Shown here: one piece after another, positions 53,919 through 61,695 of the stretch | How the letters are laid out: each line of letters begins with the position of its first letter | Position numbering within the stretch: the stretch's first letter is position 1 | NCBI RefSeq assembly: GCF_050483325.1 | Contig: NZ_JBCMYF010000017.1 | Location: 1-64,000, forward strand | Origin: Bacillus_P idriensis_A | GTDB lineage: Bacteria > Bacillota > Bacilli > Bacillales > Bacillaceae | DNA length: 64,000 nucleotides | Direction: 5' to 3' | The notes under the pieces: generated by a model | The model's database searches: none | Seen by the model: the letters and a program-made list of their open reading frames with translations, nothing else | What the model was told of the DNA's origin: nothing | Position numbers and translations under genes: made by a program

Positions 53919-54037
53919 ATGAAAATCTCTATTCATTATTGTCAGAACAAGCAAAATTATACAATAAGCCGTGAAATTATTATTTTATCCTGAAGATTAT
54001 GAAATTTTCAGATGGAAAAACAGCTAAAATGGATAAT

Positions 54038-54050
54038 AAAACTGAATTTT
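54038..54050 (+). promoter_or_regulatory. Candidate ComK box of the comG operon
   Basis: AAAA-CTGAA-TTTT matches the ComK half-box consensus AAAA-N5-TTTT exactly. A weaker AAAACAGCTAAAA lies nine bases upstream (54016-54028), near the normal spacing for a ComK pair. It is 65 bases before comGA. Confidence 0.55.
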
Positions 54051-54114
54051 AAGGATGTGCATTTTGTATAAAAATAAAGTACGCTTTGTTTAATCGATCA
54101 GAAAGGAGGATCTC

Positions 54115-55182
54115 ATGAATTCAATCGAATTATTAAGTGAACGAATTGTGGAAGAAGCGTGTTCATTACAAGCATCAGATATCCATTTTGTTCCGAGGGA
54201 AAAGGATGCCGTTATTCAATATCGTATTGATGATGATCTTATCGAAAAGCGTTCCATCAGAAAAGAGGTATGTGAACGGATTATCGCACACTTCAAATTT
54301 TTGGCATCTATGGATATTGGTGAAAGAAGAAGGCCGCAAAATGGTGCCCTGGCCCTTTCAAATGATGCCATAGATGTTCAGCTCCGTCTCTCAACACTAC
54401 CAACCATTTTCGAAGAAAGTCTTGTGATCCGCATACTGCCAAATGAAATGATTCCCTCACTGGCGCATCTTTCTCTGTTTCCCCGCACAGCAAATAAGCT
54501 TCTCTCCTTTATTAACCACTCTCATGGTCTGATGGTATTTACCGGCCCGACAGGTTCAGGTAAAACGACCACTCTATATTCTCTGATTCATTACGCAAAA
54601 AAACATTTTAACCGCAGCATTATTACCCTTGAAGATCCTGTTGAAACAAAAAGCTCTGAAGTCTTGCAAGTACAAGTTAATGAAAAGGCCGGAATTACTT
54701 ATGCTGTTGGATTAAAAGCTATTTTAAGGCATGATCCTGACATTATCATGGTAGGTGAAATCAGGGACAGGGAAACAGCACAAATTGCAGTCAGAGCAGC
54801 GCTGACAGGGCACTTAGTATTATCAACGATGCATACTAGAGATGCAAAAGGAGCTATTTACAGAATGCTTGAGTTTGATGTCAGTTTATCTGAAATTGAA
54901 CAAACATTTTTAGCAGTTGTGGCACAAAGACTTGTAGCGGTAAAATGCCCTTTTTGCACGAATGCCTGTTCACCGCACTGCAAAAAAATGAGAAAGTCCA
55001 GACGGCTTGGAATTTTCGAAATGCTTTATGGGAAAAATCTCACTCTCGCCCTAAAGGAAGCCAAGGGAGAAGCAGTGGAATGTGACTATACAACCTTAAA
55101 AGATGTGATTAAAAAAGGAATCGCGTTAGGTTATTTATCTAATCAATCTATGCATAAGTGGATTTATCAGTATGAGGATTAA
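54115..55182 (+). CDS. comGA: Competence pilus assembly ATPase ComGA
   Basis: This 355-residue PilB/GspE-type ATPase drives assembly of the transformation pilus at the membrane. It has Walker A GPTGSGKTTT, Asp box ITLEDPVE, Walker B HDPDIIMVGEIRD, and the His box LSTMHTRDA. Cysteines near the C-terminus (CPFCTNAC) mark the zinc region. AAAGGAGG lies before ATG. It is the first gene of a seven-gene comG operon; comGB overlaps its end. Confidence 0.96.
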   Translation: MNSIELLSERIVEEACSLQASDIHFVPREKDAVIQYRIDDDLIEKRSIRKEVCERIIAHFKFLASMDIGERRRPQNGALALSNDAIDVQLRLSTLPTIFEESLVIRILPNEMIPSLAHLSLFPRTANKLLSFINHSHGLMVFTGPTGSGKTTTLYSLIHYAKKHFNRSIITLEDPVETKSSEVLQVQVNEKAGITYAVGLKAILRHDPDIIMVGEIRDRETAQIAVRAALTGHLVLSTMHTRDAKGAIYRMLEFDVSLSEIEQTFLAVVAQRLVAVKCPFCTNACSPHCKKMRKSRRLGIFEMLYGKNLTLALKEAKGEAVECDYTTLKDVIKKGIALGYLSNQSMHKWIYQYED

Positions 55183-56206
55183 AAAAAAGTGGCTGATTAA
55201 AGATCAGGCATTGTTCTTAAATAGACTGAGCGATCTTTTAGAAAAAGGATATACGCTAAATGAAGCAATGAAATTCACATCAATTGATTTAAATGAGGAG
55301 AAAAAACAAGCTGTTTTCTTTTGCCTGCAGGAATTATCCAAAGGAGTTCCTGTCCGCACAGCTTTTGAAAAGCTGTGCTTTCACACTGAAGTTCTAAGTT
55401 ATTTGTACTTTGCAGAACGGCATGGAGATCTTGAAACGGCTCTTAGAGAAGGAGGAGAAATGCTCAGACGCAAACTGGTACAGCATGAAAAAATCAAGAA
55501 CGTTCTGCAATATCCTCTTTTCCTCTTTTTCACAATCGGCATTCTTCTTTATATTTCCCAGTCAGTTATCGCTCCGCAGTTTCAGCAAATCTATCATTCC
55601 ATGAATATAAAGCCAAGTATATTGACGGAAATTCTATTTGTGATTTTTGAGGGAACTAAGATTTCTATTGTATTAATTGTCCTTCTGCTTGTATTGGGGA
55701 GCATTTTTTACACCCTTTATTTTAAAAAGCTGCCTCCTCAGGAAAAAATGAGATATGCGGTAAAAATTCCGCTCTGGAAGAAATTTGTGATCCTGATTAA
55801 TAGCTACTACTTTTCCCTTCAGTTAAGCAATTTACTGAAAGGCGGCTTATCTATATATGAAAGCCTGACAGTCTTTGAAAATCAAAATTTGCTCCCTTTT
55901 TACAGGGATGAAGCTTCCTGGTTTATTGAACATCTAAAAAAAGGGGAGCGATTTGAGGGTTTAGTTGAACGGAATTCATTTTATGAAAAAGAAATGACCC
56001 AAGTAATTGGGCACGGACAAGCTAATGGAAATTTAGCAAGGGAACTCTACACTTACAGTCAATTTGTTCTTGAGCGTCTTGAAGGCACATTAATGAAATG
56101 GATCATGATGATTCAGCCTGCCGCTTATTTGGCTGTGGGAGTGACGGTTTTATTGATGTATTTATCAATGATTTTGCCTATGTATCACATGATGGAAGGT
56201 TTATAA
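55172..56206 (+). CDS. comGB: Competence pilus inner-membrane protein ComGB
   Basis: This 344-residue PilC/GspF-type platform protein has two repeated cytoplasmic helical domains (about 10-110 and 215-310) and three membrane segments near 115-135, 165-185 and 315-340. The first repeat holds FLNRLSDLLEKGYTL, the second LSNLLKGGLSIYESL. It overlaps comGA by 11 bases. Confidence 0.94.
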   Translation: MRIKKKWLIKDQALFLNRLSDLLEKGYTLNEAMKFTSIDLNEEKKQAVFFCLQELSKGVPVRTAFEKLCFHTEVLSYLYFAERHGDLETALREGGEMLRRKLVQHEKIKNVLQYPLFLFFTIGILLYISQSVIAPQFQQIYHSMNIKPSILTEILFVIFEGTKISIVLIVLLLVLGSIFYTLYFKKLPPQEKMRYAVKIPLWKKFVILINSYYFSLQLSNLLKGGLSIYESLTVFENQNLLPFYRDEASWFIEHLKKGERFEGLVERNSFYEKEMTQVIGHGQANGNLARELYTYSQFVLERLEGTLMKWIMMIQPAAYLAVGVTVLLMYLSMILPMYHMMEGL

Positions 56207-56223
56207 AAAAGAGGAGGACCACC

Positions 56224-56532
56224 ATGGTTAAAAATGAGAAAGGTTTTACATTAATAGAGATGCTGATCGTCTTGCTCGTAATTTCTGTCCTGCTTTTAAT
56301 CACCATTCCGAACATTCCGAAGCATCACTCAAATATTCAGGCAAAAGGATGCGAAGGTTTGAAAAATACGGTACAGGCTCAGTCCGCTGCCTATCAAATT
56401 GAACTAAAATCGGTACCTACAATTGATGATCTTAAGACAGAGAAATATATTGAGGAGTCACCTGTATGCCCGAATGGAACCGAGCTGATTATTGATGGCG
56501 AAGGCAAGGTTGCTGAGAAGACAGGAGATTGA
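56224..56532 (+). CDS. comGC: Major competence pseudopilin ComGC
   Basis: This 102-residue prepilin has a short basic leader ending NEKG and is cut before FTLIEMLIVLLVISVLLL, the type IV pilin N-terminal helix; E5 of the mature protein is present. Two cysteines (GCEG and PVCP) could form the disulfide known for ComGC. ATG 56224 follows GAGGAGGACC. It forms the DNA-uptake pilus shaft after processing by ComC. Confidence 0.95.
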   Translation: MVKNEKGFTLIEMLIVLLVISVLLLITIPNIPKHHSNIQAKGCEGLKNTVQAQSAAYQIELKSVPTIDDLKTEKYIEESPVCPNGTELIIDGEGKVAEKTGD

Positions 56533-56962
56533 ATCAGGGTATACGTTAGCAGAAACGATTATGGTGATGAGTATTGTATCTGTCCTGATGATGGTAACAA
56601 TTCTTATCATACAGCCATTTCAAAGTCAAAAAACGGCAGAATTATTTTTTGAAGCGCTTGAAAGGGATGTTCTTTATGCTCAGCAGCATGCAATCTCGAA
56701 TAAAAAAGGGGTTATGATTCTTATTGATACAGCTAAAAACCAGTACATCGGTGTAGAGGGCGGGATACCGGCAAAGAGGTTATTTACAGTAACCTATGAT
56801 TTCGATATTGAAATTACCCCCGCAACAATGGATGCCAGGGTCCAATTTAACAGCGAAGGCGGAATAACAGCAAGCGGAACAATGAATGTTGCCTATCGCA
56901 AAAAGAAATACAGGATGATCTTTTATATGGGAATGGGGCGAATGAATGTTGAAGGGCTGTAA
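56510..56962 (+). CDS. comGD: Minor pseudopilin ComGD
   Basis: This minor pilin of about 150 residues has leader ...RRQEIESG cleaved before YTLAETIMVMSIVSVL. TTG 56510 is five bases after AAGG inside the end of comGC; ATG 56495 and TTG 56492 are alternatives in the same frame. The mature C-terminal part is beta-rich (KKGVMILIDTAKNQYIGVEGG). It overlaps comGC and comGE. Confidence 0.87.
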   Translation: MLRRQEIESGYTLAETIMVMSIVSVLMMVTILIIQPFQSQKTAELFFEALERDVLYAQQHAISNKKGVMILIDTAKNQYIGVEGGIPAKRLFTVTYDFDIEITPATMDARVQFNSEGGITASGTMNVAYRKKKYRMIFYMGMGRMNVEGL

Positions 56963-57278
56963 TGGGTTTACTTTGGCTGAAATACTGATGGCCTTCAGTA
57001 TATGGTCGATGATTTCTCTTATGCTTCTTCCTGCATCGGTATACATAAAAATAGAGCGGGAAGAATCTAAGCTTAAGCATGAAGCCCTGGTTCTGCTGAA
57101 AGATCACATTGAAACCCTGAATTTTGAAAACTCTGCAAAAGAGAACTTCAATCTTTCCGTTAATAATCAAAGATTTGAGATTACATGGAGCAAGGAGGAA
57201 GGCATTGATCAAGCCTGCATCAAATGGGAAAGTCAGAAAGCTGCGGAAGCTGAATGCCTTTATTCTTTTACAAAATAA
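56946..57278 (+). CDS. comGE: Minor pseudopilin ComGE
   Basis: This 110-residue minor pilin has a very short leader MLKGCNG before FTLAEILMAFSIWSMISL. It overlaps the end of comGD by 17 bases. It carries three Cys. It is assigned to ComGE by order and prepilin motif; sequence conservation within this family is low. Confidence 0.85.
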   Translation: MLKGCNGFTLAEILMAFSIWSMISLMLLPASVYIKIEREESKLKHEALVLLKDHIETLNFENSAKENFNLSVNNQRFEITWSKEEGIDQACIKWESQKAAEAECLYSFTK

Positions 57279-57702
57279 AGGATTTACGTTTCTTAACATG
57301 CTTTTCTCTTTAAGCATTGTCATAATAATTGTTTCTTCTTCCGCCATTCTTATCCCTTATCTTTATGGAATATCCGAAAGAGAGAATGATTTGAATCTTC
57401 TGGAATGGGAAGTTTTTCAGCAGCAGATCTTGATCGAAATGCGGGAAGGGACGAATTTAATTGTTGAGCCGCAAAGAATATCATTCACTTCTAAATCAGG
57501 AAGAATCATTGAATATGAAAAATACGGATTTCTTATCCGCAGACAAGTTGATGGAACGGGGCATATCATCGGTCTGAGAAATGTCAAAACGATTAAATTT
57601 GAGCCGATAGCTGGCGGTGCCGCTCTTATGGTTACAAGTATGACAGATAAAGAATACCGCTGCAGTTTCAGAAATTTTCATGAACTGAGGGCCATGCAAT
57701 GA
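57205..57702 (+). CDS. comGF: Minor pseudopilin ComGF
   Basis: This protein of about 165 residues has a prepilin-like site NKG before FTFLNMLFSLSIVIIIVSSS. The C-terminal motif IRRQVDGTGHI resembles the conserved KRVDGKGH of ComGF. TTG 57205 is set by AAGGAGG six bases upstream; the leader is then unusually long (about 25 residues). It overlaps comGE by 74 bases in another frame. The Phe-Leu in place of the usual Glu at mature position 5 should be noted. Confidence 0.82.
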   Translation: MIKPASNGKVRKLRKLNAFILLQNKGFTFLNMLFSLSIVIIIVSSSAILIPYLYGISERENDLNLLEWEVFQQQILIEMREGTNLIVEPQRISFTSKSGRIIEYEKYGFLIRRQVDGTGHIIGLRNVKTIKFEPIAGGAALMVTSMTDKEYRCSFRNFHELRAMQ

Positions 57703-58073
57703 AAAATGAAAGCGGGTATATTCTTCCTTCAGTCTCGATACTGTCTCTCTTTTTTCTTATGATTCTCTTTCATCATTCCGCTTTATATATAACAGAAAAA
57801 AAGTTTTATGAGGATAGGAGCGAGTCGGTTTTATTAGAAAATCTTATGCTATACGGTGTGAAACACTCATTACATCAAATTACTGGAGAAGAGATGACAG
57901 ATCAGCAGCTCATAAAATTTAAAAAAGGGACAATCGTTTATACGGTTAGTGAAATTGATCCTGAATATATTCTTGTAGAACTTTCATGCGAAACAGAAAA
58001 TAAGAATTTTACTTCTGCTAAATATAGATACAGCATCATTCAAAAGAAAATTGTCTATTGGACGGTATATTAG
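57699..58073 (+). CDS. comGG: Minor pilus protein ComGG
   Basis: This 124-residue last gene of comG has an N-terminal hydrophobic helix (residues 6-30, GYILPSVSILSLFFLMILF) without a classical FTLIE site, as is usual for ComGG, and a polar C-terminal domain. It overlaps comGF by four bases (ATGA). Confidence 0.87.
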   Translation: MKNESGYILPSVSILSLFFLMILFHHSALYITEKKFYEDRSESVLLENLMLYGVKHSLHQITGEEMTDQQLIKFKKGTIVYTVSEIDPEYILVELSCETENKNFTSAKYRYSIIQKKIVYWTVY

Positions 58074-58149
58074 CAGCACGCTTGAAAATCATTTCCCATT
58101 AAGAGCAAATCTGTGTTAAAGTTATGAAAAAAATGCGGAGTGAATGTTT

Positions 58150-58668
58150 GTGAAGGCGATTTTTTTAACAGGATTTATGGGAACAGGAAAAACAACCATC
58201 GGAAAAGCCTTGGCTGAGAGGCTGAAAGTCCCTGTTTATGATATTGATGAATTCATAGCAGAAAAGACCGGAAAAGAAGTGAAAACAATCTTCAAAGAAA
58301 AGGGAGAAGAATTCTTCCGGGATCTTGAGACAAAATCCATCCGGATGCTTCCGCTTGTAGATGCGGTCATTACAACGGGAGGCGGGCTTCCTGTGCGCGC
58401 CGAAAACCGGAAGTATATGCTGGAGCATGGAATAGTTGTCTTTTTACATACAGATTTAGATGTCATTTTTGAACGGCTGAAAGAGGACAAAAATCGGCCT
58501 CTTGCCCTCCATGCTTCAAAAGAAGATCTCACTGAATTGTATTTGTCCCGAAAAACTGCATATGAAGATTGTTCATTCATGATGAAAACGACAGGAAAAT
58601 CCATCAATGAAGTTACTGAAGAAATGATTGAGAGATTAGAAAGACAAAACACTGGCTATACTGAATAA
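58150..58668 (+). CDS. aroK: Shikimate kinase
   Basis: This protein of about 172 residues phosphorylates shikimate at O3 in aromatic amino acid synthesis. It has P-loop GFMGTGKTT, shikimate motifs YDIDEFI and FRDLETK, GGGLP, and the lid KEDKNRPL. GTG 58150 is nine bases after GGAG; ATG 58144, three bases after it, is the alternative. It follows comGG, as in B. subtilis. Confidence 0.93.
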   Translation: MKAIFLTGFMGTGKTTIGKALAERLKVPVYDIDEFIAEKTGKEVKTIFKEKGEEFFRDLETKSIRMLPLVDAVITTGGGLPVRAENRKYMLEHGIVVFLHTDLDVIFERLKEDKNRPLALHASKEDLTELYLSRKTAYEDCSFMMKTTGKSINEVTEEMIERLERQNTGYTE

Positions 58669-58692
58669 AAAAGTGTGCATGAGGTGTTTGTT

Positions 58693-58872
58693 TTGTCTGC
58701 CAATGATTATGTGAAATATATGACACAGCAATTAGTTCGTTATATGGATACACCAAAGGAAGTACGAAAAGCCAAAAAGTCAATCCGTAAAACAGAGCGG
58801 ACTCCATTTGCAAGCAGATGGTTCGGAATTTTGCCATTTGCCGTCATGTTTTTTATGAAGAAAAGAAGATAA
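58693..58872 (+). CDS. yqzE: YqzE family protein
   Basis: This 59-residue basic protein of unknown function begins MSANDYVKYMTQQLVRYMDTP and ends in a hydrophobic WFGILPFAVMFFM segment plus KKRR. It starts at TTG 58693, six bases after GAGGTG, and matches the family N-terminus. It lies directly downstream of aroK. Confidence 0.88.
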   Translation: MSANDYVKYMTQQLVRYMDTPKEVRKAKKSIRKTERTPFASRWFGILPFAVMFFMKKRR

Positions 58873-58878
58873 AAGGGC

Positions 58879-58956
58879 AAGTGCTGGTATGAAGTGACCC
58901 CACAATGTTAGAATGATCTAATATTTGGGTGCAATTCATACCAGCACTTTTTTTGA
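58879..58956. repeat. 76-base imperfect palindrome with terminator-like end
   Basis: AAGTGCTGGTATGAA (58879-58893) pairs perfectly with 58935-58949. The interior also pairs (ATGTTAGA/TCTAATAT, CCCA/TGGG). Seven T follow. It ends yqzE transcription, but its size and complex interior suggest an inserted palindromic element or the remains of insertion-sequence ends. Confidence 0.65.
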
Positions 58957-59034
58957 TGTGAAATGTTAAGCAGGCTTTACAATAAATATTTTCAATCTTA
59001 CAATACAAGGAGAAATCGGCAGAAAGTGATCAAC

Positions 59035-59190
59035 GTGATGAAAATCGAGTGAAGAACATGCGTTCAAGATTTGACTTCACTCAGGAAAAGCTTGCAGCAC
59101 GTGCAGAAGTTACAATACAGGCAATCGCAGTAGTTAGCTTTAAAAATCTGCAAGTATTTTCCCTTAGATGAAAGAATTATTGTGGATTGA
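59035..59190 (+). pseudogene. Relic of a small XRE/Cro-CI family regulator
   Basis: One frame from GTG 59049 reads VKNMRSRFDFTQEKLAARAEV and TIQAIAV, the helix-turn-helix of short XRE regulators (MKN-R-K-LRARFDFTQE-LAE pattern). From about 59132 another frame gives LALKICKYFPLDERIIVD, the matching C-terminus. The intervening EKGKY-PSL segment is deleted, and at least one other frameshift lies at the start (59035-59052). No intact product is possible. Confidence 0.72.
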
Positions 59191-59231
59191 AAAGCAATGA
59201 AAGAGTGAATTTATAAAAAATGGAGAATGAT

Positions 59232-60002
59232 ATGCATCCAAAATTTGATGGACTTTATAATTTCCGCGATATTGGGGGACTTGTCACAAAAGATGGGCGG
59301 AAAATAAAAACAGGTGTTATCTTCCGCTCAGATGAGCTTTCTAAATTATCTAAGCAAGATCTTGATAAGATGTCACAGCTGAACATTAAAATGGTTTGTG
59401 ATTTGAGAACATTGAGAGAACAAAAATCAAAGCCAAGTAAAATAACGGTTGAACACGGGGTAAACGTAATAAAAGTTTCTTTCCAGGATCAAAGCCAGGA
59501 ATTTACGCATTTACAATTCTTTAAATTTCTTGCAGGGCAATCAGGCAGGATTGATTTTTTAGAAGTTATGGAAAATCTTTACGGTCAAATGGCATTTGAC
59601 AGCGGGAAGCAGTTAAGAAAAATTATGGAGGAGCTTTCAAATGAAAGCAAGCTTCCTGCTCTTATCCACTGTACTGGGGGTAAAGACAGAACAGGTTTTA
59701 TTTCAGCTTTTATTCAGCTTTTGGCAGGAGCTTCGATTGAAGATGTCACGCATCATTATCTTATATCAAACGAGCTAATTGGGCCGCGCATGAAAAAAAT
59801 AGAGCGTTTTATTAGATATTTTAGTTTGTTCCGCGTTTCAGCTGAACAGCTAAAACCGGTTTTAGAAGTGAGACGGGAATATTTGCTTAAAGTCTATGAG
59901 GAAATTTTGAAGAAGCACGAAACGTTTGAAAATTATGCGGAAGAGGTTTGCGGCATAAATCAGGATCAGATAGAGAAGTTAAAACAGAATCTCCTTGTGT
60001 AA
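59232..60002 (+). CDS. Tyrosine/lipid phosphatase of the DSP/LipA type
   Basis: This 256-residue protein has the N-terminal motif YNFRDIGGL and the catalytic P-loop HCTGGKDRTG (Cys147, Arg153, the C-x5-R signature). The Lys-Asp inside the loop resembles Listeria LipA and mycobacterial PtpB, which act on phosphotyrosine and phosphoinositides. No signal peptide is seen, so it is cytoplasmic. ATG 59232 follows GGAGAATGAT; ATG 59220 lies before that site. It sits in the variable region between yqzE and yqzG and may be an accessory gain. Confidence 0.87.
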   Translation: MHPKFDGLYNFRDIGGLVTKDGRKIKTGVIFRSDELSKLSKQDLDKMSQLNIKMVCDLRTLREQKSKPSKITVEHGVNVIKVSFQDQSQEFTHLQFFKFLAGQSGRIDFLEVMENLYGQMAFDSGKQLRKIMEELSNESKLPALIHCTGGKDRTGFISAFIQLLAGASIEDVTHHYLISNELIGPRMKKIERFIRYFSLFRVSAEQLKPVLEVRREYLLKVYEEILKKHETFENYAEEVCGINQDQIEKLKQNLLV

Positions 60003-60004
60003 TC

Positions 60005-60036
60005 AGAAAAGGCACCCGTTTGGGTGCCTTTTCTGG
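60005..60036. terminator. Bidirectional terminator between the phosphatase gene and yqzG
   Basis: AGAAAAGGCACCC (60005-60017), GTTT, GGGTGCCTTTTCT (60022-60034). Confidence 0.9.
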
Positions 60037-60053
60037 TATTGTTTCTTAATCCA

Positions 60054-60377
60054 TTAGTCTGCCTCTTCTAATACTTGAATCTTTTTTACCTTTTCTGTTT
60101 TGGCATCGTAAGAAATTGTTACGAAAACGCCAATGTCTTTCATTCCTTCACGTACTGTAACTTTATATTGTTTTACTGTTTGATTCTTTTTGGTATTATC
60201 CCAAATCTTTTGTGCAAATAGAACCTGTGACAATGGATAACGTTTTTTTGTCTCATTAACAGCAACGTTCTTCCAGTCTGTATGCTGTGCGGCAGAAACA
60301 TCACTGGAAATTGAAACCAATGAAGGAGTTAATCCGTATATAAAGAGAAGAAGCAATAAAACAATCGATTTTTTCAA
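60054..60377 (-). CDS. yqzG: YqzG, secreted DUF3889 protein
   Basis: This 107-residue protein has an N-terminal signal peptide (hydrophobic residues 5-22, likely cut after VSA-A near residue 29) and a small mature domain with WKNVAVNETKKRYPLSQVL and VREGMKDIGVFVTISYDAKT. Its function is unknown. TTG 60377 is seven bases after AAGGAAGG; GTG 60386 lies inside that site. It is the conserved neighbour of yqzE in B. subtilis. Confidence 0.82.
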   Translation of the reverse strand: MKKSIVLLLLLFIYGLTPSLVSISSDVSAAQHTDWKNVAVNETKKRYPLSQVLFAQKIWDNTKKNQTVKQYKVTVREGMKDIGVFVTISYDAKTEKVKKIQVLEEAD

Positions 60378-60461
60378 ACGTATCACCTTCCTTTTTAGTT
60401 ATTTTTACCAAAAAGGGAGCCATTATTCAAAAATGGGTTTTTATCCGAAGGGGGCAATAAT

Positions 60462-60671
60462 ATGGTATTCGTGATCCTTTTCTTTTTTATTATCCTTCTT
60501 GCTGCAATTGTTACAGATGGGAATAGAAGCAAAAACAGGCACAGAAGCAACGGTTCCTCCGCAATTTTTCCTTTTGCGGGAACAGATTCGGATGATCGCC
60601 ATCACTCTGACTCTGGCTCCTCTGACTGGGGAGGCGGAGGAGATTCAGGAGGAGGAGGCGGGGGAGATTAA
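60462..60671 (+). CDS. Small membrane protein with Gly/Asp-rich tail
   Basis: This 69-residue protein has one N-terminal membrane helix (residues 2-18), a basic stretch (RSKNRHRSN), then a low-complexity tail of DSG repeats ending in GGGGD runs. I do not recognise a named family. GAAGGGGG precedes the ATG and a terminator follows, supporting a real gene. Confidence 0.65.
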   Translation: MVFVILFFFIILLAAIVTDGNRSKNRHRSNGSSAIFPFAGTDSDDRHHSDSGSSDWGGGGDSGGGGGGD

Positions 60672-60674
60672 TCA

Positions 60675-60704
60675 GAATAAAGCAGCGGCTTTATTCTTTT
60701 TTTC
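60675..60704 (+). terminator. Terminator after the Gly-rich small protein gene
   Basis: GAATAAAGC (60675-60683), AGCG, GCTTTATTC (60688-60696), T run. Confidence 0.8.
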
Positions 60705-60722
60705 ATTTTGCGGATTACCTGC

Positions 60723-61070
60723 TCATTTTTTCTTTTTTTCTTTATAATGTTTGAATTTAATAAAATCTTGAAAGGTGCGAAAATCTTCCTTCGTCAAACC
60801 CTGGTCAATTGCCTCAGAAATGAGATCCGTCCATTCTTCGTCCAATTGTTTTTCCGCCTTAGGTTTTGAATCCTGATCTTCTGCAAGAAGCTGTTCAAGA
60901 TCTGTTCCTAATGATACAGCAACTTTAGTCAAAAACTGCATGGAAGGATTTTTTTGAATATCCCGTTCAATATAGCTTAAATAGGATTTTGAAACTCCTG
61001 AAAGCTCTGCTAGTTCAGAAAGGGAGTATCCTTTCTTTTGCCGTAAAGATTTAATCCTTTCCCCAATCAT
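60723..61070 (-). CDS. SinR-like repressor with SinI-type dimerisation domain (paralogue)
   Basis: This 115-residue protein has an N-terminal XRE helix-turn-helix (YSLSELAELSGVSKSYLSYIERDIQKNPS, about 14-42) and a C-terminal SinR/SinI tetramerisation-type domain (DEEWTDLISEAIDQGLTKEDFRTFQDFIKFK). It strongly resembles the SinR at 62040-62375 and may be its paralogue. AAAGGAG is eight bases before ATG 61070. No sinI accompanies it, so it may respond to the SinI encoded 1.5 kb away or act alone. Its promoter spacer is a perfect operator-like palindrome. Confidence 0.85.
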   Translation of the reverse strand: MIGERIKSLRQKKGYSLSELAELSGVSKSYLSYIERDIQKNPSMQFLTKVAVSLGTDLEQLLAEDQDSKPKAEKQLDEEWTDLISEAIDQGLTKEDFRTFQDFIKFKHYKEKKKK

Positions 61071-61102
61071 CAAGAATGCTCCTTTACTATCAGTTTGATT
61101 TC

Positions 61103-61131
61103 ATTATATAGAACAAATTGTTCTTAATAAA
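61103..61131 (-). promoter_or_regulatory. Promoter of the SinR paralogue with operator palindrome in the spacer
   Basis: On the minus strand, -10 TATAAT is at 61108-61103 and a poor -35, TTTATT, at 61131-61126, 17 bases apart. Bases 61110-61124 read AGAACAA-A-TTGTTCT, a perfect palindrome filling the spacer. The arms resemble SinR-type GTTCT sites, so autorepression is likely. Confidence 0.68.
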
Positions 61132-61183
61132 GTGGTGAGATAGTAAGATAATTAAAGCAAATAGCAGATTGTGTGCGGAAAAC

Positions 61184-61342
61184 GTTCTTTAAAACGAAAA
61201 TATGGCGGTTTTTGATGATATATTATTTGTCATTAACGTTTTATAATTTAATAGATCTTTATAAATAATAACTGATTGAAAAGAGTGCATAAAAATAGAT
61301 TATGCAGCAGTAAATGGCAGCAAAAACGTTCTTAATTAAGAA
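61184..61342 (+). promoter_or_regulatory. GTTCTT sites upstream of the DUF5658 gene
   Basis: GTTCTTT (61184-61190) matches the B. subtilis SinR box GTTCTYT. TTCTTAATTAAGAA at 61329-61342 is a perfect palindrome next to the ribosome site. Both copies are preceded by AAC. A TGCATAA/TTATGCA hairpin lies at 61286-61306. I see no clear sigma-A pair. Confidence 0.4.
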
Positions 61343-61379
61343 ATATTAACGGTCAATCAACCAAAAAGGGGAGACGCCC

Positions 61380-61679
61380 TTGAAACGTGTTTTCATATAT
61401 TTGGCTGTTGTTAATGCATTAGATGCTTTGCTTACTGTTATTGGTCTTAAATACGGATTAATCGCTGAAGCGAATCCATTTATGAAGCTGCTCTATGAGA
61501 TACATCCCCTTTTATTTGCAGGTTTCAAACTGACCTTTTCAATTTTGTTGCTTTTATTTATTTATTTCAGGTGCCTGCCTTCTTCATCGGCAGTAAAATT
61601 CATTGCTTATACAGCTTCCTTTGGTTATGGAATTGTGCTCGCGATGCATGTCTATTGGATTCATATTATTTTCATATAG
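61380..61679 (+). CDS. DUF5658-like small membrane protein
   Basis: This 99-residue protein has three hydrophobic segments (about 5-25, 44-64, 72-95) and the NALDALLTVIGLKYGLIAEANPFM motif typical of DUF5658. Its function is unknown. TTG 61380 follows GGGGAGACG. It is divergent from the SinR-like gene, sharing a 309-base regulatory region with GTTCTT sites, and is followed 16 bases later by a small cysteine-rich protein gene. Confidence 0.78.
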   Translation: MKRVFIYLAVVNALDALLTVIGLKYGLIAEANPFMKLLYEIHPLLFAGFKLTFSILLLLFIYFRCLPSSSAVKFIAYTASFGYGIVLAMHVYWIHIIFI

Positions 61680-61695
61680 AGCGGGGGACAGGTTA

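Noticed and set aside
56098..56223. Longer N-terminus of comGC
   Set aside because: It overlaps comGB. The prepilin leader and GAGGAGG site place the start at ATG 56224.
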